The notes under the pieces are model-generated. The model ran no database searches, had not been told where the DNA came from, and saw only the letters and a list, made by a program, of their open reading frames with translations. From positions 230,343,883 to 230,407,882 of the forward strand of contig NC_053491.1 of assembly GCF_905171775.1 (NCBI RefSeq): a stretch of DNA of 64,000 nucleotides, in the 5' to 3' direction. The first letter of the stretch is position 1. Every line of letters begins with the position of its first letter. Origin of the DNA: Rana temporaria. Its lineage: Eukaryota > Chordata > Amphibia > Anura > Ranidae. The position numbers were made by a program, and so were the translations under genes. Below are positions 24,820-35,759 of the stretch, piece by piece.

Positions 24820-27150
24820 TGAGTTCTTTTTCCTTTCACTTTTGTGGGAGGGGGGATAGTAAATAAAGAAAAAATAATATACATTATAATATACATATAA
24901 TAGCATGTAAAATTGCAACACAAGTCATATTGTAATTGAATGTTATTAAAAATGTTCTTTCCTTTTCAATCTACAGCTCCGTAATTTTCTGAGAATGCAA
25001 TGCAATATGGCTACCTGGAGGTGTTCTGACCACTCCCCAGACACATCATTTCCTGCTTGTGTGATTTGCCCAATTTTTCTAAAAATTTGCTTAAGACACA
25101 GGTCAGATTTCAGGCATCCCCTGCAAAAAAAAAAAAATGGAATTTTTGGTCAGATACTACAAATAGGAAACCATGTCTAAAGGGATGCAGGCCCAGAACC
25201 TTTCCTTATTAGTGCCCTGCAGCTGCCACAGCCAACTGATAATTACGAAACCACTCCCACTAGACCTACTCAGAACAGAGAAACACAGTGATTTTTTTCA
25301 TAATAACAACACAAATGTAAAACTCTGCAACAAAGGTTGTTATAATCTTTGTAAAGTACATAGATCAATAAATATAATAAAAATACTGGAATCCAAACTT
25401 GGATGTTATAACATAATATCCGACTAAATTCATCTAATAGACGGGATACCTCCTTGACGACAATAGGAACTAATGAAAAAGAGGGAAGATTTGAGATAAA
25501 AAGGAGTCTCAAATTATAGTCTTAGGGCCATATACTCGTCCAGCGGCGTATCTCTGTGCCGACGTAACGTATCCGATTTATGTTACGCTGCTGCAACTTA
25601 GACGGGCAAGTGCTGTATTCTCAAAGCACTTGCTCCGTAAGTTGCGGCGGCGGCGTAGCGTAATTCGGCCGGCGTAAGCCCGCCTAATTCAAATTTGGAT
25701 CAGGGGGGCGTGTTTTATGTAAATCTTCTGTGACCCGACGTGATTGACGTTTTTCCCCGAACGGCGCATGCGCCGTCCGTGGAATTTCCCAGTGTGCATT
25801 GCTCCAAAAGTACGCCGCAAGGACGTCATTGGTTTCGACGTGAACGTAAATGACGTCCAGCCCCATTCACGGACGACTTATGCAAACGACGTAACTTTTT
25901 CAAATTTCGATACGGGAACGACGGCCATACTTAACATTGTTACCCCGCACTTATGCCATCATATAGCAGGGGTAACTATACGCCGGGAAAAGCCTAACGT
26001 AAACTGCGTAACTTTACTGCGTCGGCCGGGCGTACGTTCGGGAATTCGCGTATCTAGCTCATTTACATATTTCGACGCGTAAATCAGCGTACACGCCCCT
26101 AGCGGCCAGCGTAAAAATGCAGTTACGATCTGACGGCGTAAGAGACTTATACCTGTCGGATCTAACAGATATCTATGCGTAACTGATTCTAAGAATCAGG
26201 CGCATTGATAAGACCGGCCGGACTCAGAGATACGACGGCGTATCTGGAGATACGCCGTCATATCTCCTCTAAGAATCTGGGCCTAAGACTATAATTTGAG
26301 ACCCTTTTTTATCTCAAATCTTCCCTCTTTTTCATTGTACATAGATCACCCCCGGGGGGAATATTTTTTTCTCAACAAAAGTGGAGTTACGCTTTAAGTT
26401 TCCTTACATACGAACTGGCAGTATTTGTATTTTATTTTTTGCAGTTATAGTAACAGATTGTGAAAAAAAAAAAAGAAAAAAAAAAAAAGAAGAACTACCT
26501 GAATCTGTCACATGGAGCTCCCATTGTCTTTTTGTGTAATCTCAATTGATTACATTTATACTGAAATACAGATGTTCAAAGCGTAACTTTTGTTGAGAAA
26601 ATAAAACATTCCCCCCTGGGTGATCTATGTACATTACAAGGATTATAACAACCTTGGTTGCAGATTCCTAGCTTTTGTTATTCTGAAGTAATCACTCTGC
26701 GTTTTTTCTGTGCTAAGTGGGTCTAATGGGAGTGGTTTTTAAAATGATCCATCAGCTGTGGCAGCTGCAGGGCACCAATGAGGAAAGCTGCTGGGCCTGC
26801 ATCCCTTTAGACGTGCTCCTATTGGAAAAATCTCACCAAAAATGACATTTTTGTTGCAGGGGATGCCTAAAATCTGACTTGTATCTTAGGGCAGACTTTT
26901 GGGAAAATTGGTGAGACAATCACACAAGCAGGAAATTATGTTTCTGGGGGGTGGTCAGTACACATTCTGTGTACAGAACACCTCCAGGTAGCCATATTGC
27001 ATTTACAGAAAATTACAGCGGCTGCAGATTGAAAAGGAAAGGTCATTTTTAATAACATTCAATTACAATATGACCTGTGTCGCAATTGTGCACGCTATAT
27101 TATTATTTTTTTATTTGCCATTTTTTTTCCACCACGAAAATGGAGTTACC
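24820..27150. mobile_element. Giant foldback element (about 2.3 kb)
   Basis: The left arm (about 24,820-25,520) is the diverged inverse of the right arm (about 26,284-27,150). Matching words include 'acacctccaggtagccatatt', 'cccctgcaacaaaa', 'gtggcagctgcagggcac' and 'aatgaaaaagagggaag' against their complements. A third inverted pair lies within the right arm (26,330-26,400 against 26,570-26,640). A separate MITE occupies the centre. The outer ends (CACTTTTGTGGG... and ...ACCACGAAAATGG) are decayed and no target duplication was defined. The left end is about 40 bp from the host exon. Confidence 0.75.
25525..26283. mobile_element. Snapback MITE rich in TACGCCG
   Basis: A 759-bp element from GGGCCATATACTCGTCC to GAATCTGGGCC, sitting at the centre of the giant foldback. 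Arms contain GCGGCGTATCTC and GATACGCCGTC in inverse orientation. It is a relative of the copy at 37,043-37,727 ('ttatgcaaacgacgtaac' versus 'gttacgtaa' type words, GGCCCNGATTC ends). Non-coding. Confidence 0.75.
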
Positions 27151-27463
27151 TATTAATTAAGAGCAACTCTTAGCAGAAACTTTACCGCTCCTATGAAAAG
27201 TGATCCATGGTGGCTTTTCAGAGGCAGCTGAACAGTGGTTTGAAGGTGTTCAGGAGAAAATACCGTCACCTCCTGAATTCCTTTTTTTTTTTTTTCAATC
27301 CCAAAATGGATGTCACCTTTAAATACTGTGCCACAACTGCATGCCAAACATTTGGCAAGGAAAGATAACCGCTCAGCAGCAATCAGAGAACCTCCTTACT
27401 GAATCCAAACCATGGGTGCCGGCAATGCAAAAATACGATGGGGAACTTGGACAGTCGCACTCC
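27151..27463. other. Non-coding stretch
   Basis: No gene or repeat boundary seen; one poly-T run at 27,282-27,296. Confidence 0.4.
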
Positions 27464-27716
27464 AAAAAACGTTCCTTTTATTTAAAATAGATCACAAAAT
27501 GAACATGCCACAGCAAAAATTGGAACAAAAGCTAACGCGTTTCGCACAGTAGCTTCAATGCTTAGTCATAGCTAGTACACTAGTACAGCTAGCCATCTGT
27601 GTGTACTAGCTATGACTAAGCATTGAAGCTACAGTGCGAAACGCGTTAGCTTTTGTTCCAATTTTTGCTGTGGCCTGTTCATTTTGTGATGTATTTTAAA
27701 TAAAAGGAACGTTTTT
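27464..27716. repeat. 253-bp near-perfect palindrome
   Basis: Arms run outwards from about 27,590. 'agctaacgcgtttcgcac', 'caatgcttagtcatagc' and 'aaaaacgttccttttattta' are each mirrored by their complement. Arm identity is high with only a short loop. Flanks show no clear target duplication. It could be a snapback transposon or a head-to-head duplication. Confidence 0.75.
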
Positions 27717-28145
27717 GCTGCACCGCAAAATGAAGCATCACAGTCATGGCATTGGGCAAAGACCTGAGCAGCCACCATGTGCATTTGTAAGCACACAATT
27801 GAGGGCAGAAAACCGCCTGTTTTGCCGTCTGTGTGAACTTAGCCTAAAAATGCTCTAAACTAAATAAATAAACTATCAGTAGAAAATGTAGAAAAAGCAC
27901 ATTAGGGTGAAAAAAAAATATGTATTTAGTAATCTCTGCAACACATACACATTTCCCTATATTTTGTTATCCTTTAAAATCCCTGCAAGTGTAGAAAATA
28001 CCTACTGATCTGCCAGAAACGTTCCCAAGTCTTGTTGTGGGCTGACAACATACAGTGTTTTGGGGGAGTGAGAGGTGTCAACCCTGCTATTTGATCGTTC
28101 TCTAGTCCATGATAAGGACTAGGAGGGCACTTCAACATAACACAG
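27717..28145. other. Non-coding stretch
   Basis: AT-rich, one (T/A)-run near 27,911-27,920; nothing recognised. Confidence 0.4.
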
Positions 28146-28543
28146 TGAGGTTCATTTACTAATGAAAAACATTTTACTCATCTGGAAATGCCTGTTGCTA
28201 TGCGGTCCCACGAAATCTGCCTTTGGATCCACCTAGGATCCTGACATCATCTCCCTCTAATGCTCCTGGGAAATGTGTGTCATCATTTCCCAGGATGCAG
28301 TGCGTTGCCCAATTATCACTCCCCATCCAAGACTTCCAGGAAGTAAGTGTTTGTGGGCTTCACAATGCCCACAAGCAAAATGACAACGGTGTGGACATAG
28401 TTTTATAAACTAACTTTTTTGAATAACTATGCGGAGCGGCGGCGGATTGTAAAATAGTAAGTGACCGGATTTATATTATAAAAACGCATGATGAAAGGAC
28501 ATACATTTAAAAAATGCTAATTGTGGTTGGAACTCCGCTTTAA
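28146..28543. mobile_element. MITE of the GGAACTCCGCTTTAA family, partial
   Basis: The right end GGAACTCCGCT before TTAA matches the end of the element at 29,431-29,961, and internal 'taaactaac' and 'ctgggaaatg' blocks are similar. The left end is decayed. Confidence 0.5.
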
Positions 28544-28544
28544 A

Positions 28545-28948
28545 TAAAATTCAATACATACCTCCGCCATGCAGTTAGTTTTGCACAGAGTGTCCCCGAT
28601 CCACCTGTTCTGGGGTCCCACAACGGCTCTCGCAGCTCCTCCCCGCATCAGATAACCCCCTCTGGGAAGCTCTCTCCCAAGGGGGTTACCTTGCGGACGC
28701 GCTCCTGAGTCATACACTTGACGTCCATAGACGCTGAGTGTATGACTTGGCCCTGCCCCCCAGCGCCCGTGTCATTGGATTTGATTGACAGCAGCGGGAG
28801 CCAATGGCTGTGCTGCTATCAATTTATCCAATTAAAGCTGGGACTCCAACGAGAGAAGGACAGTAGGGACCCGCCCACGGAAATCAGGGGCTCAGGTAAG
28901 TAAAACAGGGCGGTCGGACACTGCAAGGTGTTTTTACAACCTCTTTAA
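28545..28948. repeat. Dispersed repeat R3, near-complete copy
   Basis: Runs from TTTAAATAAAATTCAATAC to CAACCTCTTTAA with diverged inverse arms. Left arm: 'tacctccgccatgcag'. Right arm: 'ggctcaggtaagtaaaac'. The centre carries a 16-bp hairpin 'gagtcatacacttg...gtgtatgact'. Copies at 10,905, 14,350 and 58,072 show this is a family. Both arms carry outward donor-like motifs. Confidence 0.7.
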
Positions 28949-28958
28949 GCCTGTCTTA

Positions 28959-29172
28959 GGCTCCATTCACACTTGTCCAACTCCAAAGTTGCATGGCTTC
29001 CAGTGTGACTTTGATCCGACTTTACACTCACTGGATCAAAGTAGTGCAGGCACCTTTTCAAAGTTGCTGTGACTTTAAGTCGCACCGATTTGAACGGGTG
29101 CCATTGAAAAAAATGGGCTGCAAATTGAATGTCTAAATGCGCATGACAAGTCGCACAAGCGTGAATGGAGCC
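28959..29172. mobile_element. Short snapback MITE with TTA duplication
   Basis: GGCTCCATTCACACTTGTCC opens and GCGTGAATGGAGCC closes a 214-bp element flanked by TTA (28,956-28,958; 29,173-29,175). Related in its ends to the element at 6,171. Non-coding. Confidence 0.75.
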
Positions 29173-29175
29173 TTA

Positions 29176-30545
29176 AAGTGGAAGTAAACCCACTGATTTA
29201 AAGTAGAAGATTTAACGGTTCCATGAATGCTAACTGTTACATTTGCTTGTACTCTTAACCAAACTGTCAACCAATCAAATGGTCAGTATCATAACTGATC
29301 ACATGTGCAGCACCACGGCAACTGTAGATCAACAGAGGCTAAGATGGCAGCTTCCTTGGCCTTGCTGGATTAGTTATGTTTTAAAAGTAGATGTAAACAC
29401 TCACCATGTAAAACAACCCATTTAGTTTAAAGTGGAGTTCCACCCATAAATTTAACATTACATCAGTAGTTTTAAAAAAATTCATTAGTCCTTTACGAAA
29501 AAAAATATTTTTTTTAGATGCCTTCAAAGTGTTGTTGCTAGGCAGAATAGTTAACCTTCCCACTTCCTGCACCTAGGTGCTTAATGCTTCCTAACCTACA
29601 CCGCACAGACTCCTGGGAATGTAGTGGGTGTAACTTTCCAGGAGTCCGTGCACTCCCCAGTCTCAAAGAATCATGTGACTTGGACAGCACAGGTGCTGAA
29701 ACCTGATCTGACACTGCTTGTGCAGCACTGAGCATGTGTGAGATCTGCAAGGCTGAAATCCAGGAAGTCATACAGTCTGGCTTCATGATGCACACACTTA
29801 AGATGGCCCCAGTCAATTTCTATTTTATAAAGTGTCTAAATGCTGTAACAACCTAACAAAACGGACCTTAGTTTATAGACTAACTTTACTAGAATACATT
29901 AAGCTTGTGTATTACAGGGGTATTTATATTTAAAAAGTGAAATTGTGGCCGGAACTCCGCTTTAAAATAAAAATGAAAGGCAAAACATTTCTGTATAGAT
30001 ATATATATAAAAAAAACACACACATTATAAAAACAAAAAAAATCCTCTTTTTTATAAGTGATCACATAATCTCTGGTCTCAGCTACATAAGGATTTCAAA
30101 GAGCTGGGGGAGGAAAAACAGCAGGACACTGGTCTTCTCATTGAATGGCTGTGCAGGGGGAGAGGTTGTGTCACCACAAGTCTGATCATTGGAGGAGGGA
30201 AGGCTGAGTTCTCAGCACAGCTAGAGAACCGACCAATGCTTGCTAGCATGCCTAGCGTGGTCAGTTTTTAATAGGAAATCAGAGGGACTGGCAGGGACAC
30301 CAGGGATTGTACACAAAGAAAGCAATATAAAGAGAACAGGATACTTTATCATACAAGTACAGGGTACAGCAGGCACATATTAGAAATATGGGTTTACAAA
30401 AACAGGTAAATTCAAGCCATTCCATGAAGGCTAGCTGTCACACTTGCTTGTTCTCTCAATCAAACCATCTAATAGCTGGTGTCATAACTGATCACATGTA
30501 CAGCACCATGGCAACTGCACGTCAAGCAGAGTTCCACTTTAAACC
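29176..30545. repeat. Repeat R2 copy 2, with internal direct duplication
   Basis: The part 29,395-30,400 is the plus-strand counterpart of 2,601-3,035, split by a MITE at 29,431-29,961. In addition 29,215-29,345 and 30,415-30,540 are direct repeats of each other ('cataactgatcacatgt', 'cagcaccatggcaactg'). Confidence 0.65.
29431..29961. mobile_element. MITE inserted at TTAA, empty site known
   Basis: AGTGGAGTTCCACCC opens and GGAACTCCGCT closes a 531-bp element flanked by TTAA (29,427-29,430; 29,962-29,965). Removing it and one TTAA recreates the uninterrupted R2 sequence seen, inverted, at about 2,975-2,990. This fixes the borders and the 4-bp duplication without a database. Confidence 0.85.
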
Positions 30546-31190
30546 TTTGATTAGTAATTTGCATACTAATTAATCAAACGGGAATATTTATAGGGATTGC
30601 TGACCAGAGAAATAAGTAGATGCTGGCATTATGGAAGCTGATCTTGTATACAGGGAACGTGATGATCCTTAGTGGGCTCAGCACTGGCACTAGCTGGGCA
30701 CAGAGCTACCAGTCTGCTTCTACTCACCTGACAGGCTACTCTTATATGCAGGTTCCTGGATGGGCTCTATAGATGGCAGACTACTTTTGCTGTGCATGCC
30801 CTGAAATGCTGCTTCCTGTTGCTCAGAGAAGACGGAGGTCACATGACCACTAGTGTCGTTCTATCTTCAGCACTAGAGCGAAGCCAGGCGTCAAATTGAA
30901 TACAGGAAGTGTCTGCAGTTATGGACCCAGGTGGTCATTTTTGTGGAGTCTACAAGCTCAGAGTTACACTTTATACAGAGAGTGTCTGCAGTTGAGGACT
31001 CCGGTGGCCATTTCGTTAGAGTCTGCTACCAATATAGTAGAACCTAGAGTACTGTAAACAGAAAAACAAGAGTACTGATTGGACCTTGAATAAGGGTGTA
31101 CGCCCTGAAAGTTTGACCTGCAAATTGGAATATTAGTGTAAATAAAAAATAAATACTCAATACTCAAAACCTTAAAAGGTTTTCTATCAG
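30546..31190. other. Non-coding stretch
   Basis: No gene seen. 'caggaagtgtctgcagtt' (30,903) and 'agagtgtctgcagttgagg' (30,979) are short local duplications. Confidence 0.4.
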
Positions 31191-31425
31191 ATTAGTGAAC
31201 CCATCAGATCAGCGAACGGAAGTGACGTTTTGTCATCTGTGCATGGATTCCACAAGGTTCGGTAATCTGACAAAACAGTGGCATCTTACTCTATATCTTA
31301 CTACACCCAGCTACAGTGTTCCTATTATTATGGGTCCCCTATCAGATAGTGCCCGGCGTGGACTGCGCATGCGCAATTGGAGATCACAGCAATCTCCAAG
31401 AATGAACATCCTTTCCATCATCAGT

Positions 31426-31658
31426 AGTTGGAGCATGTGCAGTTAACACGCCGCTCGCTCTATCAGATGGGGATTCATCTCGATAGAACAGCGCTGGCCG
31501 CGCTCACTCAATACAGCAAGGGGTGGATGATTTTTTAAGGTGTATTATTGAGCACTGGTCATCATAAATGTCTTGTATTCAGTGAGCGCAGACTCTTATA
31601 ATCATATCCGCCCCTTTGATAAAACCATCCACCCCTTGCTGTATTGAGTGAGCGTGGG
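31426..31658. repeat. Duplicated unit, left copy
   Basis: 31,535-31,658 is directly repeated at 32,447-32,565 ('attattgagcactgg', 'cccctttgataaaaccatcc'), while 31,426-31,500 is repeated inverted at 32,365-32,432 ('gtgcagttaacacgccgctc'). Confidence 0.75.
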
Positions 31659-32361
31659 CAGGGCCACCTTAATAGCATCATGGGCCCCTGAGCAAAGTAA
31701 TGCTCTGGGGCCCCTACAATGATGACAGTGCAGGTAAACAGACATTAAGTAGGTAGGAGGCAGACTGCCTCCCCTTTGCATCTATCACTCTCAGTGCCAT
31801 CATGGGGCCCCCAATTTCGGGGCAGCCTGGGCTCAAGGACCAGCTGCTTTGGGGAAAGTGCAGGGCCCCCCATGCAGCTGGGGCCCCTGGGCAGTGCCCA
31901 GGTGTGCCCTCTCAATAAGACTGCCCTGAGCGCTGCCCAGGCAGTGTGCACCGCACCCAGTCGCCGCAGAGGTGGGGGCGCCAGAGTGCTCCCCTCCCTT
32001 CTCCTCTCTTTGGCCTTGTCTGTGTCACACACACAGTGGCATTGCAAGGGGAGAGCAAGTTTTTTCCTTGCCCCCGCTTGTTCCGGGGGCCGGGGGGGTC
32101 ACATGCAGCGGCTGAGAGCTTTCTCTGTCTGTCGCCCAGCACAGGAGGGCATAGAGAGGAGCAAGCGAAGGGAGGATCCGCCCATCGCCCTGCCCACCTA
32201 GGTACTGATGGTCGAGAGCTGAGCTCCCTCGGAGGCTGTGCCCAGCCCCGTTGCCATAGAAACATTTATAATGGGGAGGAGTTAGTAAGATGACCACACC
32301 CACGTGGGGACGCCAGAAATATTTCTGCAACCAGGCGTCTGCGACCGTAGGATCAGCCCTG
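31659..32361. mobile_element. hAT-like non-autonomous insertion (CAGGGCC ends)
   Basis: Starts CAGGGCCACCTTAATAGC and ends GGATCAGCCCTG, the end style of hAT elements. The 8 bp outside differ (agcgtggg left, gcagcgct right), so this is not a simple insertion. The interior is G/C-rich with internal inverted pieces and no transposase. Confidence 0.55.
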
Positions 32362-32364
32362 GCA

Positions 32365-32570
32365 GCGCTGTTCTATCGAGATGGGTCCCCCATCTGATAG
32401 AGCGAGCGGCGTGTTAACTGCACATGCTCCAATTACAGCTGATGGTGTATTATTGAGCACTGGCCATCATAAATTTCTTGTATTCAGTGAGCGCGGACTC
32501 TTATAATCATATCCGCCCCTTTGATAAAACCATCCACCCCTTGCTGTATTGAGTGAGCGTGGGCAGCGCT
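32365..32570. repeat. Duplicated unit, right copy
   Basis: Contains the inverted 68-bp block and the direct 120-bp block shared with 31,426-31,658. It is bounded on both sides by gcagcgct (32,362-32,369 and 32,563-32,570) and by hAT-type ends facing away from it. Confidence 0.7.
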
Positions 32571-33312
32571 CAGGGCTGATCCTAGGCAGGGTGCGCAATG
32601 GGGTAACGCGGTTAACGAGCGTTTCGCAATACGAGTGCTGTTTTTTTTTAAATCCTGACTCGGTTTGCGAGTGTTGTCTCACAAAACGAGCAGGATCCAA
32701 GCCCCAGCGGTGTCCACCACCGCATTTGGCCTGAGGTGCGGGGGTGCCGGAGCAGAGCTGATCGGAGCCGTTCGGAAAAACTTGGAAATGCTCAGTTCCC
32801 GAGCCTTTCCGAGTTCAGCCGAGCTGTCCCTGCAGGGTTGGGATTGCGGCTTGCAGTCCAACCAGAAGTGACGGTTCTACCGGCCGGAGAACTTGACGTG
32901 GTCGGAGGTAGAGGGGTGCCGGTGCAGAATTCTCACCAACCGGAGACGGTGAAGAATTGGGAAACTTTAGCGGGTATTAAGCCAGGCACCCAGCTAGTGG
33001 AGGTAACGCTTGCAGAGCAGTCTTGTGTGGCAAGCTAGGGGCCGAGCAGGCCAGTGGGGTGAAGCTTGAGAGGTATCTTGAATGCCAAGCTAGGAACCCA
33101 GCAGAGAAGCGGGGGGTGAAGCTTGAGGAAGATACTACAGTGAAGATTGGAGAAGCCCATGGGATTCAGTGGCAGTGAATCATCTAGTGTAGTGAGAGAG
33201 ACTGGGAGCTCAGTGGGCTGAAGAACTACAAGAAGTGATTGTAGTGGAAGTGAAGGAATTGTTACACCTTGTGTTAGAAACTGTTAAAGACTGTTGCCAT
33301 AGGACACAGCAT
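32571..33312. repeat. Repeat beginning with a hAT-type end, unresolved
   Basis: Begins CAGGGCTGATCCTAGG, the inverse of the end at 32,361. Then 'gagcgtttcgcaatacgag' and 'gtctcacaaaacgagcagg' suggest another dispersed repeat. No opposite end and no coding frame were found. Confidence 0.35.
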
Positions 33313-33839
33313 TAGGGTTGAGCGAACCCGAACTGTAAAGTTCGGGTTCGGTACGGACTTTGGGTTTTTCCCGAACCCGAACCCGAATAATTGGAAAAAG
33401 TCCGGGTTCGGAGTTCGGGTATGTTTTGGCGCGCTGCACGGCAGCCAATCGCCATTCGTTTTACTACTGTGACTGGGAACTGATCACAGCCATGCCTACT
33501 TATGGCATGGCTGTGATTGGCCAGTGCAGCATGTGACCAGACTCTATATTAGATTGAGGCACACAGCACAGATCGTCACTCTGCTTCACTAATGATAGGG
33601 AAAGGCTGCTGAATCTGCTGCTTAGGGAAAGTGTTAGGTGTATCCTGCTCCAGATATCTCAAGAAGCACACTTTATTTCTTTTATATCTGCATCATCTTA
33701 TGGTATCTGGCTCGTTGTCACTGTGCTTCACTTATGATAGGGAAAGGCTGCTGTTGCTGCTTAGGGACAGTGTTAGGTGTATCCTGCTCCAGAATTCTCA
33801 ACAAGCACTCTTTATTCCTGTGACATCTGCTGTGCTTCA

Positions 33840-35090
33840 TATAGTTTAGGAATTTTGCTCAGCTATAGGGGCAGTCAGCAATCTATAGGTGACTCTGAAT
33901 ATTTCAACAGCACTGCACCTGTGCACCTGTGATATACTGTGTTTTTCTGTCAAGTACATAGTTCAGGGACAGGTTCCAGAAATTTTCCTATAGGGGCAAT
34001 CAGCAATCTATAGGTGACTCTGAATATTTCAACAGCACTGCACCTGTGCACCTGTGATATACTGTGTTTTTCTGTCAAGTACATAGTTCAGGCACAGGTT
34101 CCAGAAATTGTTCCTATAGGGGCAGTCAGCAATCTATAGGTGACTCTGAATATTTCAACAGCACTGCACCTGTGCACCTGTGATATACTGTGTTTTTCTG
34201 TCAAGTACATAGTTCAGGGACAGGTTCCAGAAATTTTCCTATAGGGGCAATCAGCAATCTATAGGTGACTCTGAATATTTCAACAGCACTGCACCTGTGC
34301 ACCTGTGATATACTGTGTTTTTCTGTCAAGTACATAGTTCAGGCACAGGTTCCAGAAATTGTTCCTATAGGGGCAGTCAGCAATCTATAGGTGACTCTGA
34401 ATATTTCAACAGCACTGCACCTGTGCACCTGTGATATACTGTGTTTTTCTGTCAAGTACATAGTTCAGGGACAGGTTCCAGAAATTTTCCTATAGGGGCA
34501 ATCAGCAATCTATAGGTGACTCTGAATATTTCAACAGCACTGCACCTGTGCACCTGTGATATACTGTGTTTTTCTGTCAAGTACATAGTTCAGGGACAGG
34601 TTCCAGAAATTTTCCTATAGGGGCAGTCAGCAATCTATAGGTGACTCTAAATATTTCAACAGCACTGCACCTGTGCACCTGTGATATACTGTGTTTTTCT
34701 GTCAAGTACATAGTTCAGGGACAGGTTCCTGAAATTTTCCTATAGGGGCAGTCAGCAATCTATAGGTGACTCTGAATATTTCAACAGCACTGCACCTGCC
34801 ACCACCTGTGCACCTGTGATATACTGTGTTTTTCTGTAAAGTACATAGTTCAGGGACAGGTTCCAAAAAAATTCCTATAGGGACAGTCAGCAATCTATAG
34901 GTGACTCTGAATATTTCAACAGCAGTGCACCTGTGCACCTGTGATATACTGTGTTTTTCTGTCAAGTACATAGTTCAGGGATAGGTTCCAGAAATGTTCC
35001 TATAGGGGCAGTCAGCAATCTATAGGTGACTCTGAATATTTCAACAGCACTGCACCTGTCCCCTGTGATATACTGTATGTGCAGTAAATT
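33840..35090. repeat. 125-bp tandem array, about nine copies
   Basis: The period, measured at 'gttcagg', is 125 or 126 bp for seven intervals and 135 bp for one, where 'gccaccacct' is inserted. Adjacent copies are nearly identical. Alternating 'ggggcaatc' and 'ggggcagtc' variants between units suggest a 251-bp higher-order unit in the first part. Confidence 0.95.
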
Positions 35091-35757
35091 GTTTAGGGCT
35101 GGGTTCCTGCTTCTTGCTATAGGTGGAGAAATATATAGGTGAATCTCTGCCCATTTCACCAGCACTCCACCTGTCCCCTGTGATATACTGTATGTGCAGT
35201 ACATTGTTTAGGGCTGGCTTCCTGCTTATTGCTATAGGTAGAGAAATATATAGGTGAATCTCTGCCTATTTCACCAGCTTACACTATTTTTGTATTTAAA
35301 ATTTCTCAAAATTAGGGCAAGACCCTAAATTTGAGAAATATATAGGTGGATATCTGCCTATTTCACCAGCACACTCTACCTGTCCCCTGTCATATACTGT
35401 CTGTGCAGTACAATTGTTTAGGGCTGGCTTCCTGCTTATTGCGATAGGTAGAGAAATATATAGGTGAATCTCTGCCTATTTCACCAGCTTACACTATTTT
35501 TGTATTTAAAATTTCTCAAAATTAGGGCAAGACCCTAAATTTGAGAAATATATAGGTGAATCTCTGCCCATTTCACCAGCACACTCTACCTGTCCCCTGT
35601 CATATACTGTCTGTGCACTACAATTGTTTAGGGCTGGCTTCCTGCTTATTGCTATAGGTGGAGAAATATATAGGTGAATCTCTGCCTATTTCACCAGCTT
35701 ACACTATTTTTGTATTTAAAATTTCTCAAAATTAGGGCAAGACCCGAAATTTGAGAA
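35086..35757. repeat. Degenerate longer tandem repeats
   Basis: Three copies of an about 180-200-bp unit containing 'ctataggtagagaaatatatagg', 'tttcaccagcttacac' and 'caaaattagggcaagaccc'. It shares 'cctgtgatatactgt' with the 125-bp unit, so it probably derives from it. The last copy leads directly into the ORF at 35,760. Confidence 0.85.
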
Positions 35758-35759
35758 AT

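Noticed and set aside
33840..35090. CRISPR-like regular repeat array
   Set aside because: Units are directly adjacent with no unique spacers, and the sequence is eukaryotic. It is a tandem satellite.
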